Shown here: piece by piece, positions 27,460 through 36,102 of the stretch
Layout of the letters: each line of letters begins with the position of its first letter
How positions within the stretch are numbered: position 1 is the stretch's first letter
Assembly: GCF_900187025.1 (NCBI RefSeq)
Contig: NZ_LT906478.1
Location: forward strand, 294,001 to 358,000
Direction of reading: 5' to 3'
Length of the DNA stretch: 64,000 nt
Source of the DNA: Listeria ivanovii subsp. ivanovii
Lineage (GTDB): Bacteria; Bacillota; Bacilli; Lactobacillales; Listeriaceae
Made by a program: the position numbers and the translations under genes
Notes under the pieces: generated by a model
What the model saw: the letters and a program-made list of their open reading frames with translations, nothing else
The model's database searches: none
Told to the model about the DNA's origin: nothing

Positions 27460-27648
27460 GTGCAGTCATTTTTATGGAGTATTCTAGCTATATACACAAT
27501 CATATTGGTAGTAGTACTAATCTTTCTACGGTTTAAAATGTATGCTAATAATAACATAAAGGTTCTATACACTATATGCACACTATATTTTTTATGTTTA
27601 ATACTTTTTGTAGTTACTTTAATAAAGGATTTTTTGTATATTCCGTAA
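27460..27648 (+). CDS. Small two-helix membrane protein, GTG start
   Basis: 62 residues. AGGAGG at 27447-27452 is only one base from an ATG at 27454 but seven bases from the GTG at 27460, so the GTG is preferred. Helices at about residues 3-23 and 36-56. The layout matches the preceding gene (two helices around a short basic loop), so the two may be distant duplicates. Confidence 0.6.
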   Translation: MQSFLWSILAIYTIILVVVLIFLRFKMYANNNIKVLYTICTLYFLCLILFVVTLIKDFLYIP

Positions 27649-27706
27649 ATATAAAAAAGGGGAATTTAGCGATGAGGAATTCTGATGGAATTTATAGGAG
27701 GCTACA

Positions 27707-27871
27707 ATGGATGAGATTTTGAACTTGATAATGGATTTAGAGTTTATTGGGATAATCATCATGTGCATAATTATCATTGAATTTAAACGAGATAATTTTT
27801 TTGAAAAGTTTATTCAAGTCTTGCTAATAATATGCTTATTCGCTGTTACTGGTTTAACGATATACTTTTAG
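27707..27871 (+). CDS. Small two-helix membrane protein
   Basis: 54 residues from ATG 27707 after ATAGGAGG. Helices at about residues 10-25 and 34-53 with loop EFKRDNFFEK. The stop TAG lies inside the ribosome binding site of the next gene. Not recognised. Confidence 0.55.
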   Translation: MDEILNLIMDLEFIGIIIMCIIIIEFKRDNFFEKFIQVLLIICLFAVTGLTIYF

Positions 27872-27890
27872 GAGGGAGAAAAAACTGTAA

Positions 27891-28064
27891 ATGTTATATG
27901 GCGTAATCGCAGTATATTTAATGTTCTTACTTATACTGATTGTTGGTTATAGCAAAAGAAACGAGAAAAACGGGCAGAGTTGGCTTAGTTCTATTGCTAT
28001 TGTTATTTTTCTAATATCACTGATTCTTTATGTAATAATGCTAGTTCCAAGATTGGGTGTTTAG
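27891..28064 (+). CDS. Small two-helix membrane protein
   Basis: 57 residues from ATG 27891, preceded by GGAGGG at 14 bases. Helices at about residues 2-19 and 33-52, loop SKRNEKNGQS. It continues the run of tightly packed tiny membrane genes. Confidence 0.5.
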   Translation: MLYGVIAVYLMFLLILIVGYSKRNEKNGQSWLSSIAIVIFLISLILYVIMLVPRLGV

Positions 28065-28106
28065 CAAAAAGGTAATCATAAAATTCGATAGATCTGGAGG
28101 GATTTA

Positions 28107-28685
28107 ATGAATAATCACATATTTAAAGATGGGAATGTAAAGCATATAAAAAAACTTTATAGAAATATTCAAGATAAGGTTAATAATAAATCTGAAATAC
28201 CTGAACAAGTATTTTACCATCTAATTAAAGTATATGTATTTGATTTGACGGATTTTTTGGAAGAGAATTTACAGTATTTACTCGAATTAACTGAAAAGGC
28301 TGGGACGAATGAAATACAAATGCTTCCAAACTATAATAACAAATATTATAAAAAATACATTCAGTTTAATCTTAAACAGGATGAGGTGAATTTTCAAGAG
28401 CTATGGGACGAAGACGAACTATTCTATTTTTTAGAAGAAGGTTGCATGTTTGATATAAATGCAAATTGGATAGCTAAATTTAATTTGGAAGAATATTTAT
28501 TAGTTTTAGGTGTATTCAATGAAAAATTTGTTCTAAGCGATTTTCCAAAACCTCCTTATACCAAGGAACTTTTTCTAGAAGAATATATAATGATTCCAGT
28601 AGATGATCTAGATAAGAAAACTAAAAAATCAATCGAACATTATAATCAAAAATTTGTAAAAGCTTTTTCTGAAAATTACTTTTGA
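28107..28685 (+). CDS. Immunity-like cytoplasmic protein
   Basis: A 192-residue acidic soluble protein, ATG 28107 after TGGAGGG. It is mostly helical, with clusters LWDEDELFYFLEEG and PVDDLDKKTKKS and no catalytic motif. It resembles orphan immunity proteins of polymorphic toxin islands in character only. Function unknown. Confidence 0.6.
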   Translation: MNNHIFKDGNVKHIKKLYRNIQDKVNNKSEIPEQVFYHLIKVYVFDLTDFLEENLQYLLELTEKAGTNEIQMLPNYNNKYYKKYIQFNLKQDEVNFQELWDEDELFYFLEEGCMFDINANWIAKFNLEEYLLVLGVFNEKFVLSDFPKPPYTKELFLEEYIMIPVDDLDKKTKKSIEHYNQKFVKAFSENYF

Positions 28686-28701
28686 AAGTGAGAATCCAAC
28701 A

Positions 28702-28863
28702 ATGTTACTAATACTTTACATATGTTTAGCAACTATTTGTATTATTACTTGCCTTATATTGGAATCTAGAAATAAATTTTTATTTTGGTTGGTACTCGGG
28801 ATCGGAATTTTTTTTGGAATAAAAATCGGTAATATATTTTTAGAAACATTCGGTTTTAATTAA
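28702..28863 (+). CDS. Small membrane protein
   Basis: 53 residues from ATG 28702, almost entirely hydrophobic in two helices around ESRNKF. The ribosome binding site is weak (AAGTGAG). It fits the pattern of its neighbours; the call is modest. Confidence 0.4.
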   Translation: MLLILYICLATICIITCLILESRNKFLFWLVLGIGIFFGIKIGNIFLETFGFN

Positions 28864-28896
28864 AATGGATTGGAAAAATGAGTAAAGGAGCACACC

Positions 28897-29082
28897 ATGG
28901 AAACTATCATAGAAACTGCCAAGTTCATTGGTCTCGTAATCATTGCCTATTTTTTACTTAGTGTGATTTTAGCTTTTTTATGGGGAGTATTTCAAAATAT
29001 TTTCCATCAAGAGAGCTTTAGAGAACAGTTTTTAGGAGCCTTTCTGACAATTTTTATTGAAATTCTCTGGTCACCAAATTGA
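28897..29082 (+). CDS. Small membrane protein
   Basis: 61 residues, ATG 28897 after AAAGGAG. One long hydrophobic helix at about residues 11-32 and a second hydrophobic C-terminal segment. It is last in the island and is followed by a terminator. Not recognised. Confidence 0.6.
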   Translation: METIIETAKFIGLVIIAYFLLSVILAFLWGVFQNIFHQESFREQFLGAFLTIFIEILWSPN

Positions 29083-29111
29083 TTTTAGCAAAGTCGAAAA
29101 ATAATAACACC

Positions 29112-29143
29112 ACACTCATAATCTAATTTATGGGTGTTTTTTT
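29112..29143 (+). terminator. Terminator closing the small-gene island
   Basis: Arms ACACTCATAA / TTATGGGTGT (ten pairs, one wobble) with a six-base loop and a T tract. Confidence 0.85.
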
Positions 29144-29175
29144 ATCGACAAATACATTAATTTGAAAAATCGACA

Positions 29176-29316
29176 TATAATAATGCAATCGGTGTGAAAT
29201 CTACACACAAGGATAGCTTCAAGCTCTGTTATACTTTCGAAGTCGAGTCGGGTCACGCGGGTAATCAGGTCGCAGGGGCAGGCTTAATAATCAAAAGTAG
29301 AAGGAGCACGAATTAA
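29176..29316 (+). promoter_or_regulatory. Promoter -10 and unusual GC-rich leader of the LPXTG gene
   Basis: A perfect TATAAT at 29176-29181 with weak -35 would give a leader of about 128 bases. It opens with a GTGTG/CACAC hairpin (29191-29207) and contains AGCTTCAAGCT and a 43-base stretch (29241-29283) with 29 G or C, in a region otherwise strongly AT-rich. It looks like a structured RNA, but I cannot match it to a known riboswitch. Confidence 0.45.
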
Positions 29317-30924
29317 ATGAGAATAAATAAAATTGTAGCATTACTACTTGGCACAGCTTTGGTTGTTCAAGCACCTTTTCAAGTTTTTGCAGCAACGACG
29401 GATACGGAGAAACAAGACCAAACAGAAACTTCTAAGCCATCCACATACATGAATAATAAGATTTTCGCAGCAACAAGCGATTTGGAACTTACTGTTGGAG
29501 AAAATACTTCAAAAACATTGCACCTTCAAGATCAAGCTTTACCTAATAATGAGTGGGGGAGCTATATTTCAGATGTGAAAGTTACATTGACAAACCTTGA
29601 TGGTGTTGATTATAGCATCGAATATGGACCAATGAGCGAAGATGGAACACATTATCAATATGCAGATGTGATGCTTTCAGGAACACCAACGAAAGCGGGG
29701 ACTGGGAGCTTTACTATCGACTATTCTGATGGTGCTGGCAATAACGGAACACACACCTATACCGTGAATATTCAATCAATGGCAACTGTACAATACGTTG
29801 ATGAAAATGGCGTAAAGATTTCAGAAGACACTATGCAACAAGGGGATTTAAACACAGCTTACACAACAGAAGCAAAAACAATCGATGGCTACACATTAGA
29901 TGAAACAAAACTTCCTAGCAATCAAAACGGACAATTTGGCGAAACAAACCAAACTGTAACTTACACCTATACAAAAAATCAAAATGAAGTAAACAAAGGA
30001 AGAGTTGGTATTTCGTTCTATTCGGTAGATGGTAAAAAGCAAGAACTATATACATCACTCAATTTATCATACGCATACCCAGATGGTGTACCAACAGACA
30101 CTGTAACATTTGGTGATTTAGCGAAAGATGCTAAATATAATGATTTAAGAAATAACACATTAGATTCTGAAATGTCCTGGAATGATGTATTAGAAAATAT
30201 GGTAGCATACTTGAACGGAGATATTGATGCAGCTCAATTTGAAGCAGCAGTTGGAGCTACTACCGAACAATTTGACTTAGATGGAATTGCCGCAAATTTT
30301 GAAGGATATGAATTTGACGAAGCAACTTACCAAGAGAATCTAGCGAAAATGGTCACTTTTGAACAAGATGGTGATAATGTCAATTTACAAGTTCCCTTTA
30401 AGAAAATAGCAGAAGTCCACGCAGGTGCGGACGTGACGGTGAAATATGTGGATGCAGATGGAAATGAATTAGCAACGGAAACTACTTTAAGCGGAAATGT
30501 CGATGCGGATTATACATCAAAAGCAAAAATGATTGAAGGTTGGACTTTAAAAGAAACGCCTGCCAACGCAACAGGGGCTTTCAGCGATGAAGCTCAAACC
30601 GTAACCTATGTTTATGATAAAAATGCGGATAACGATGTCACACCAACACCTGTAGATCCAGATGGGAAAGACGATAATAGTGCTTCAGCTGATAATAACA
30701 ATAATAATCCAAGTATGAAAGATAACGAAACAGACTTACACGTCGCTGAAAAAACAACTGCTGTAAAATCGCAAGTAAAAGATTCAACTAAAATAGTGAC
30801 AGCGAAAAACTCCTTACCTAAAACAGGGGATAACGCTTTAGAAAATAGTCTTTTAGTGGGCTTAGGTGTTTTACTATTAGCTGGTCTTTTCATATTTATG
30901 CGTAAAACTAGAAAAGTAAAATAA
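29317..30924 (+). CDS. LPXTG cell-wall surface protein with MucBP repeats
   Basis: Sortase-A-type surface protein, 535 residues. Signal peptide to about residue 25 (cleavage near FAATT), a beta-rich N-terminal domain to about 150, two MucBP-like repeats (ATVQYVDENG near 152 and VTVKYVDADG near 373, each ending in VTYxYxK), a polar Asn/Asp-rich spacer, then LPKTG at 500-504, a hydrophobic helix and the basic tail RKTRKVK. Between the repeats is a helical insert (150 or so residues) I do not recognise. MucBP modules suggest mucin or glycan binding; the ligand is unknown. Confidence 0.9.
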   Translation: MRINKIVALLLGTALVVQAPFQVFAATTDTEKQDQTETSKPSTYMNNKIFAATSDLELTVGENTSKTLHLQDQALPNNEWGSYISDVKVTLTNLDGVDYSIEYGPMSEDGTHYQYADVMLSGTPTKAGTGSFTIDYSDGAGNNGTHTYTVNIQSMATVQYVDENGVKISEDTMQQGDLNTAYTTEAKTIDGYTLDETKLPSNQNGQFGETNQTVTYTYTKNQNEVNKGRVGISFYSVDGKKQELYTSLNLSYAYPDGVPTDTVTFGDLAKDAKYNDLRNNTLDSEMSWNDVLENMVAYLNGDIDAAQFEAAVGATTEQFDLDGIAANFEGYEFDEATYQENLAKMVTFEQDGDNVNLQVPFKKIAEVHAGADVTVKYVDADGNELATETTLSGNVDADYTSKAKMIEGWTLKETPANATGAFSDEAQTVTYVYDKNADNDVTPTPVDPDGKDDNSASADNNNNNPSMKDNETDLHVAEKTTAVKSQVKDSTKIVTAKNSLPKTGDNALENSLLVGLGVLLLAGLFIFMRKTRKVK

Positions 30925-30934
30925 AATTCGTATA

Positions 30935-30983
30935 AAAAAAGAGACTTGATTTGCGTATCATACACAAATCAAGTCTCTTTTTT
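30935..30983. terminator. Bidirectional terminator
   Basis: Very long arms AAAAAAGAGACTTGATTTG / CAAATCAAGTCTCTTTTTT between convergent genes; A and T tracts make it work on both strands. Confidence 0.95.
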
Positions 30984-30986
30984 CAC

Positions 30987-32510
30987 TTATTGTTGTAGTT
31001 CGCGTTCCATTTGTAGGCGTTGAACTTTCATTGTTGCTGTTCTTGGAATCTCGTCATATTTCATCACGATTGGTTCATTCATATGTGGCAAATCGGAAAC
31101 CGCATTCCACCAAGCATCCCAGTTCATTTCTTTGTCATCATGAACAGCGATAATTGGCTGAGGACTACCATTTTTGCCACGGATAATGACAACTTCATCT
31201 AAGAAAGTTAGTGTATCAAGTAATTTATCTTCAATCGCAAGCGTGCTATCAATCGTTTCCACTAAATCCACTTGACGGTCTTGCAGGAATAGGCGACCGA
31301 GTTCATCTTTCATACCATAATCACCACTGTCCCACCAAGGACCGTAAACATTTTCTTCAAAACGAGCTTCTTCTTTATAATACGTCAGTGCACGTCCTTT
31401 CGAAAGCATTTGGATATTGCCGCTAACGCCCGCAGGAACAGGGTTACCTTCTTGGTCAACAATGCGAACTTCTGTAAGTCCAGGCATACCAATTCCCATA
31501 TCACGCGCATTTAATGTTTTAATTGATTTCAACGTATGCGCACGTAAAATCATTGGACCACATTCGCTTTGACCATAAATTTGTAAAAAAATCGGTTTTT
31601 TATAAGAAGAGGTACGAAGGAAAGTAGCCATTGTTTCTTTATTAATCGCATCAAATGTAGAATGATAAAATCTGATGCTTTCAAATACATCTGGTTTTTC
31701 ACGCGCAAGAGATGCCCATTGGACAAAGTGATTTGGATGAGTTTCAAGGACATATGGTTTATATTCGCGCAATATTTGAGTGATGTTTTCTTTGGATGGA
31801 TTGGCAATCGGAAGTAGCGGGAAGCCAAGCGACATCAAGGAAGAGATACCAATATTAAAACGGGAATGTACAGGCGAAATATGGAAAGCAACAAGATCTC
31901 GAGGTTTGATGAAATTCAAAATACGGCGTTGATACTTGGTTCTCCAGCCCATCGAGTTCGCAGAGTGAGCAATTAATTTTGGCACACCAGTAGTTCCGGA
32001 TGTATGCGTCATATAAGCAATCATATCTTTCGGTAGTTCTTCTTGCGGACAAGTATAGTCACCAAGTGGAGCTTTAAATAATTGTTCAGCATTGATCAAT
32101 CGTTCGTCCGGTAAATTATTTAATTGATGACTTTTATCAGAAGTTTCTCCGTCGAAAAGTAACCATGGCTCATCAAGTCTGTTAACAAAAATATCAATAG
32201 TAGACGCTGGAAGATGCGAGGAAACCATAATTGGTACTGCTCCAAGGTAAGAAATCGCCACAGCTAAAACGTAAGAATCAAATTTAGCTGATTTATAAAC
32301 AATCACTTTTTCAGCCCTCTGGACACCAAATTTGTGCAAGTGTGCAGCTTTTTGAATAATGGCTTCTTCACATTTTTTGTAAGTCGTATGTAGGCCTAAT
32401 TCTGGAAAAGTGACTAGCTCTTCATCAAAATGAATCGGCATTTCCGGATACCGCTCAGAAGCGTTTTTAAAATTGGTGTAAAGGTTTAATGGTTCGTATT
32501 TATTAATCAT
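30987..32510 (-). CDS. AMP-forming acyl-CoA synthetase / ligase
   Basis: ANL-superfamily adenylating enzyme of 507 residues. Core motifs are THTSGTTGVPK (P-loop, about residue 178), YGQSECGP (A5) and DSGDYG (A7). The start at 32510 follows AAAGGAG at 11 bases; a longer frame upstream begins in a region without such a site. The C-terminal lysine segment RTATMKVQR fits the A10 catalytic loop. It is divergent from the fumarate reductase gene. Substrate cannot be told from sequence. Confidence 0.85.
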   Translation of the reverse strand: MINKYEPLNLYTNFKNASERYPEMPIHFDEELVTFPELGLHTTYKKCEEAIIQKAAHLHKFGVQRAEKVIVYKSAKFDSYVLAVAISYLGAVPIMVSSHLPASTIDIFVNRLDEPWLLFDGETSDKSHQLNNLPDERLINAEQLFKAPLGDYTCPQEELPKDMIAYMTHTSGTTGVPKLIAHSANSMGWRTKYQRRILNFIKPRDLVAFHISPVHSRFNIGISSLMSLGFPLLPIANPSKENITQILREYKPYVLETHPNHFVQWASLAREKPDVFESIRFYHSTFDAINKETMATFLRTSSYKKPIFLQIYGQSECGPMILRAHTLKSIKTLNARDMGIGMPGLTEVRIVDQEGNPVPAGVSGNIQMLSKGRALTYYKEEARFEENVYGPWWDSGDYGMKDELGRLFLQDRQVDLVETIDSTLAIEDKLLDTLTFLDEVVIIRGKNGSPQPIIAVHDDKEMNWDAWWNAVSDLPHMNEPIVMKYDEIPRTATMKVQRLQMERELQQ

Positions 32511-32679
32511 ATATGGCGAGGCTCCTTTAATATTTGATGTTGTTATTATAGCACTTTGTTGAATTAATGGGGAGTAATTACCGAGAAGATTCGCCATTTT
32601 TAAAAGAAGTCTGTAAATTCCTCCTTTTCTTACTTTAACAAATCTGTCTGATGCCCTATAAAGATGTCTCTATTAATGC

Positions 32680-32702
32680 TATAATATGTTAATATAATCA
32701 CA
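32680..32702 (+). promoter_or_regulatory. -10 element and Crp/Fnr-type half-palindrome upstream of frdA
   Basis: TATAAT (32680-32685) is followed at 32687-32702 by TGTTA-N6-TCACA, one mismatch from the Crp/Fnr/ArcR consensus TGTGA-N6-TCACA. Its position over the transcription start would suit repression. The window holds two Crp/Fnr-like regulators that are possible partners, though nothing links them directly. Confidence 0.4.
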
Positions 32703-32750
32703 AACTATTGGGGAAGGGAAAATTTTTACCAAAAAAGTGGAGGTACAGAA

Positions 32751-34274
32751 ATGAAAAAAAGGTTATCAATAACACTCATCATGCTACTATCACTTGCATT
32801 AGTCATCGCAGGCTGTGGAAGTAACAACACAAGTAAAAGCGACAAGACTGAAACAAAAGACAAAGAGAAAACAGAAGTAACATCAGGGGCATCGAAAACG
32901 AGCTATACAGATCCATCAGAATTAAAAGATGAATACGATATTGTCATAGTTGGTGCAGCAGGAGCAGGGTTATCCGCAGCACTAGAAGCAAAAGCTAAAG
33001 GGATGAATCCAGTAATTCTTGAAAAAATGCCACAAGCAGGCGGAAACACTTTGAAAGCCTCTTCTGGTATGAATGCATCTGAAACTAAATTCCAAAAAGA
33101 ACAAGGAATTAATGATAATAACGATAAATTTTACGAAGAAACATTAGCAGGTGGTCACGGAACGAATGATAAAGAAATGCTTCGTTTCTTCGTAGATAAT
33201 TCCGCAAGTGCGATTGACTGGTTAGATTCAATGGATATTAAATTAAACAACTTAACTATCACAGGTGGAATGAGCGAAAAGCGTACACACCGCCCAGAAG
33301 ATGGTTCTGCAGTAGGTAAATACCTAGTCGACGGTTTATTAAAAAATGTCCAAGAAGAAAAAATTCCAGTGTTCGTTAATGCAGATGTAAAAGAAATCAC
33401 ACAAAAAGACGGAAAAGTAACTGGAGTAAAAGTACGTCTTAATAATAAAGAAGACAAAAACATCAGCTCAGATGCTGTAGTTGTAACAACTGGTGGCTAC
33501 GGGGCAAACAAAGAATTAATAGAAAAAGAACGTCCTGACTTAAAAGGATATGTCACAACCAACCAAGCAGGAAGTACTGGCGACGGTATTAAAATGATCG
33601 AAAAACTTGGTGGGACAACCGTAGATATGGATCAAATTCAAGTCCATCCAACAGTGCAACAAGAGAAATCTTATCTGATTGGTGAAGCCGTACGTGGTGA
33701 GGGAGCCATTTTAGTTTCACAAGAAGGAAAACGTTTTGGGAATGAATTAGATACACGCGATAATGTGACGGCGTCCATCAACAAATTACCTGAAAAATCC
33801 GCATACCTTATTTTCGATTCTGGTGTAAAAGATCGGGTAAAAGCTATCGCACAATATGACGAAATGGGCTTTGTTGAAAAAGGAGCAACAATGGATGAAC
33901 TAGCTAGCAAAATCGACGTACCAAAAGAAGAACTTACAAAAACGTTAGATACTTGGAACGCTAGCGTGAAAAACAAAAAAGATGAAGCATTTGGCAGAAC
34001 AACAGGAATGGACAACGACTTATCCAAAGCGCCATACTATGCAATCAAAATCGGACCAGGAATTCACTATACAATGGGTGGCGTAAAAATTAATACTAAT
34101 ACAGAAGTTCTAGATAAAGATGGTAAACCAATTACAGGATTATTCGCTGCCGGGGAAGTAACAGGGGGCTTGCACGGAGAAAATCGTATCGGTGGTAACT
34201 CCGTAGCTGAAATCATTATCTTTGGTCGTCAAGCTGGCGATAAATCAGCTGAATTTGTAAAAGAACAACAATAA
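32751..34274 (+). CDS. frdA: Exported flavocytochrome-c-type fumarate reductase lipoprotein
   Basis: FAD-dependent reductase of 507 residues with a lipoprotein signal (lipobox VIAGC, Cys about 22). The FAD Rossmann motif is VGAAGAGLSA near residue 70; active-site segments TGGMSEKRTHRPEDGS and GEVTGGLHGENRIGGNS are typical of flavocytochrome-c fumarate reductases. No haem-binding CxxCH is present. In L. monocytogenes the counterpart is reported to receive electrons from the flavin-based extracellular electron-transfer chain. A Ser/Thr/Ala segment, TSGAS, just after the signal may be a flavinylation site, which is unproven. Confidence 0.9.
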   Translation: MKKRLSITLIMLLSLALVIAGCGSNNTSKSDKTETKDKEKTEVTSGASKTSYTDPSELKDEYDIVIVGAAGAGLSAALEAKAKGMNPVILEKMPQAGGNTLKASSGMNASETKFQKEQGINDNNDKFYEETLAGGHGTNDKEMLRFFVDNSASAIDWLDSMDIKLNNLTITGGMSEKRTHRPEDGSAVGKYLVDGLLKNVQEEKIPVFVNADVKEITQKDGKVTGVKVRLNNKEDKNISSDAVVVTTGGYGANKELIEKERPDLKGYVTTNQAGSTGDGIKMIEKLGGTTVDMDQIQVHPTVQQEKSYLIGEAVRGEGAILVSQEGKRFGNELDTRDNVTASINKLPEKSAYLIFDSGVKDRVKAIAQYDEMGFVEKGATMDELASKIDVPKEELTKTLDTWNASVKNKKDEAFGRTTGMDNDLSKAPYYAIKIGPGIHYTMGGVKINTNTEVLDKDGKPITGLFAAGEVTGGLHGENRIGGNSVAEIIIFGRQAGDKSAEFVKEQQ

Positions 34275-34299
34275 TTTTCGAGCAATAGTTTGTGATTAG

Positions 34300-34345
34300 A
34301 AAAGCTTGCGGAGCCGCTTTTAATAAGCGTTTTCGCAAGCTTTTT
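34300..34345 (+). terminator. Terminator of frdA
   Basis: Arms AAAAGCTTGCG / CGCAAGCTTTT with an inner AGCGNNTTTT fold and a T tract. Confidence 0.85.
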
Positions 34346-34429
34346 AGTTGATAGAATTTGTTTGGGGTAAAGGGTTTGTAGTATGATGAGTAAGTGAGAA
34401 GTGATTAAAGGGAAAAAGGAGGAATAAGT

Positions 34430-35446
34430 ATGTTAAAAATGGGTTTTATTGGTAATGGGAAAAGCACCAACAGATACCATCTACCATTTATTCTAGAACG
34501 CGAAAATATCCAAGTGAAAACAATTTACAATCGAAATCCGAAAACCGCTACGTGGGATAAAATGGAAGGCGTGCATTACACAACAAATTTAGAGGAGCTT
34601 TTAACAGACGGAGAAATTCAGCTTATTACGATTTCGACAACGCAAAGCTCTCATTTTGAATATGCTAAAATGGTGTTAGAAAATGGTAAAAACGTATTAG
34701 TCGAAAAACCATTTATGATGACGTATGCAGAAGCGAAAGAAATTTTTGAACTGGCAAAAGAACGTGGTCTAATTGTTCAATGCTATCAAAATCGCCGCTT
34801 TGACTCTGACTTTTTAACGGCTCAAAAAGTGATTGAAAGCGGAAAACTTGGCGAACTTTTGGAAGTGGAAATGCATTATGACTATTTCCGGCCAGAAATT
34901 CCTGAATCTGTTCATGAATTCAAGTTTTATGATAGTTATTTGTATGGGCATGGTTGCCACACGATTGATCAAGTGCTTTCTTACTTCGGGAAGCCAGATG
35001 ATATTCATTACGATGTGCGCCAATTATTAGGTGCAGGCCGCATGAATGACTATTTTGACCTTGATTTTTACTATGGAATCTCCAAAGTCTCTGTAAAATC
35101 AAGTTATTTCCGGATTAAAGCCCGTCCAAGCTTTGTTTTATATGGTAAAAAAGGGATGTTCACGAAAGAAACAAAAGACCGCCAAGAAGAACATCTAAAA
35201 CTATTTTATATGCCGAGTCATGAAGATTTTGGAATTGATTTACCAGAGCATTACGGCACATTAACTTATGTGGATGATGCGGGGGTGTGGCATGAGGAAA
35301 AAGTCATTTCTGAAGTGGGCGATTATGGTCGTGTGTACGATGATCTCTATGAAGCCATTATCAATGGAAAACCGAAGAAAGTAACTGACGAAGAAACGCT
35401 ACTGCAAATGGAAATTTTGGAAAAAGGCGTGGAAGGTTGTAAATAA
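34430..35446 (+). CDS. Gfo/Idh/MocA-family oxidoreductase (YhhX-like)
   Basis: NAD(P)-dependent sugar-type dehydrogenase, 338 residues. The N-terminal Rossmann fold starts MGFIGNGKST, and the conserved VLVEKPF lies near residue 90 with the catalytic Lys. The C-terminal domain has HGCHTIDQVL, with the active-site His. GGAGG precedes the ATG. It stands alone with its own terminator. Substrate unknown. Confidence 0.9.
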   Translation: MLKMGFIGNGKSTNRYHLPFILERENIQVKTIYNRNPKTATWDKMEGVHYTTNLEELLTDGEIQLITISTTQSSHFEYAKMVLENGKNVLVEKPFMMTYAEAKEIFELAKERGLIVQCYQNRRFDSDFLTAQKVIESGKLGELLEVEMHYDYFRPEIPESVHEFKFYDSYLYGHGCHTIDQVLSYFGKPDDIHYDVRQLLGAGRMNDYFDLDFYYGISKVSVKSSYFRIKARPSFVLYGKKGMFTKETKDRQEEHLKLFYMPSHEDFGIDLPEHYGTLTYVDDAGVWHEEKVISEVGDYGRVYDDLYEAIINGKPKKVTDEETLLQMEILEKGVEGCK

Positions 35447-35452
35447 GGAAAG

Positions 35453-35484
35453 ATACCGCGGGAGAGATTTTGCGGTATTTTTTT
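35453..35484 (+). terminator. Terminator
   Basis: Arms ATACCGC / GCGGTAT followed by seven T residues. Confidence 0.85.
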
Positions 35485-35565
35485 GATTCTTTTTGAACGT
35501 TTTAGCTCAATTTAAAGTCCTAAAGAAGCCGTAAAATGAACTTTTTGCATAATTGGCGCATTATA

Positions 35566-35621
35566 TTGAATGAAGTCGTTCAACGTGATATAGTGTAATC
35601 AAATGAGGGAAGCGCTTACTT
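35566..35621 (+). promoter_or_regulatory. Promoter and cre site of the fructose-type PTS operon
   Basis: TTGAAT (35566-35571), 17-base spacer, TATAGT (35589-35594). A cre-like GGAAGCGCTTACTT (35608-35621) lies just downstream of the start point, where bound CcpA would block elongation. Confidence 0.7.
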
Positions 35622-35642
35622 TATTGAGAGAGGATGTATAAT

Positions 35643-36089
35643 ATGGATATATCAAATTTGATAAATGAAAATCGCATTATTTTTGATAATCGTATTCAAA
35701 CCAAGCAACTATTATTTGAAAAAGTTGCAGAAGTGTTAGAGCAAGAAGGAGCTATTACAAATCATAAAAAATTTGTACGTGATTTGTATAAACGAGAAGA
35801 TGAAACTTCGACAGGTATTGAGTCTGGGTTTGGTATTCCTCATACAAAAAGCAAGTATGTGAAAGAACCGTTGATTGTTTTTGTTCATTCTGGCATTATA
35901 GCTGATTATTTTGGACTAGATAATGCACCAATTGAATGCAGTTTTATTATTGGGGTTCCAAAGAAAGCTGCCGACACGCATTTGGATATTTTAAGTAACC
36001 TTTCAAGAAAGTTAATGAATGATAAATTCATTGAAAAGTTAAAAAAATCAAAAAGTAAAGAAGGAATTATGACAATTTTATCAGAATAA
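35643..36089 (+). CDS. PTS fructose-type EIIA
   Basis: EIIA of the mannitol/fructose class, 148 residues from ATG 35643; AGAGAGG is nine bases upstream, whereas the ATG at 35634 is too close. The phospho-His lies in GFGIPHTKSK near residue 63. It transfers phosphate from HPr to the EIIB domain encoded 13 bases downstream. Confidence 0.93.
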   Translation: MDISNLINENRIIFDNRIQTKQLLFEKVAEVLEQEGAITNHKKFVRDLYKREDETSTGIESGFGIPHTKSKYVKEPLIVFVHSGIIADYFGLDNAPIECSFIIGVPKKAADTHLDILSNLSRKLMNDKFIEKLKKSKSKEGIMTILSE

Positions 36090-36102
36090 GGAGGCGTTTT
36101 AC

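Noticed and set aside
29241-29316. Leader of the LPXTG gene as a c-di-GMP-I riboswitch
   Set aside because: It has a GTCACGC stretch like that class but lacks the GGGCAAACC and GACGCAAAGCC cores and the tetraloop receptor.
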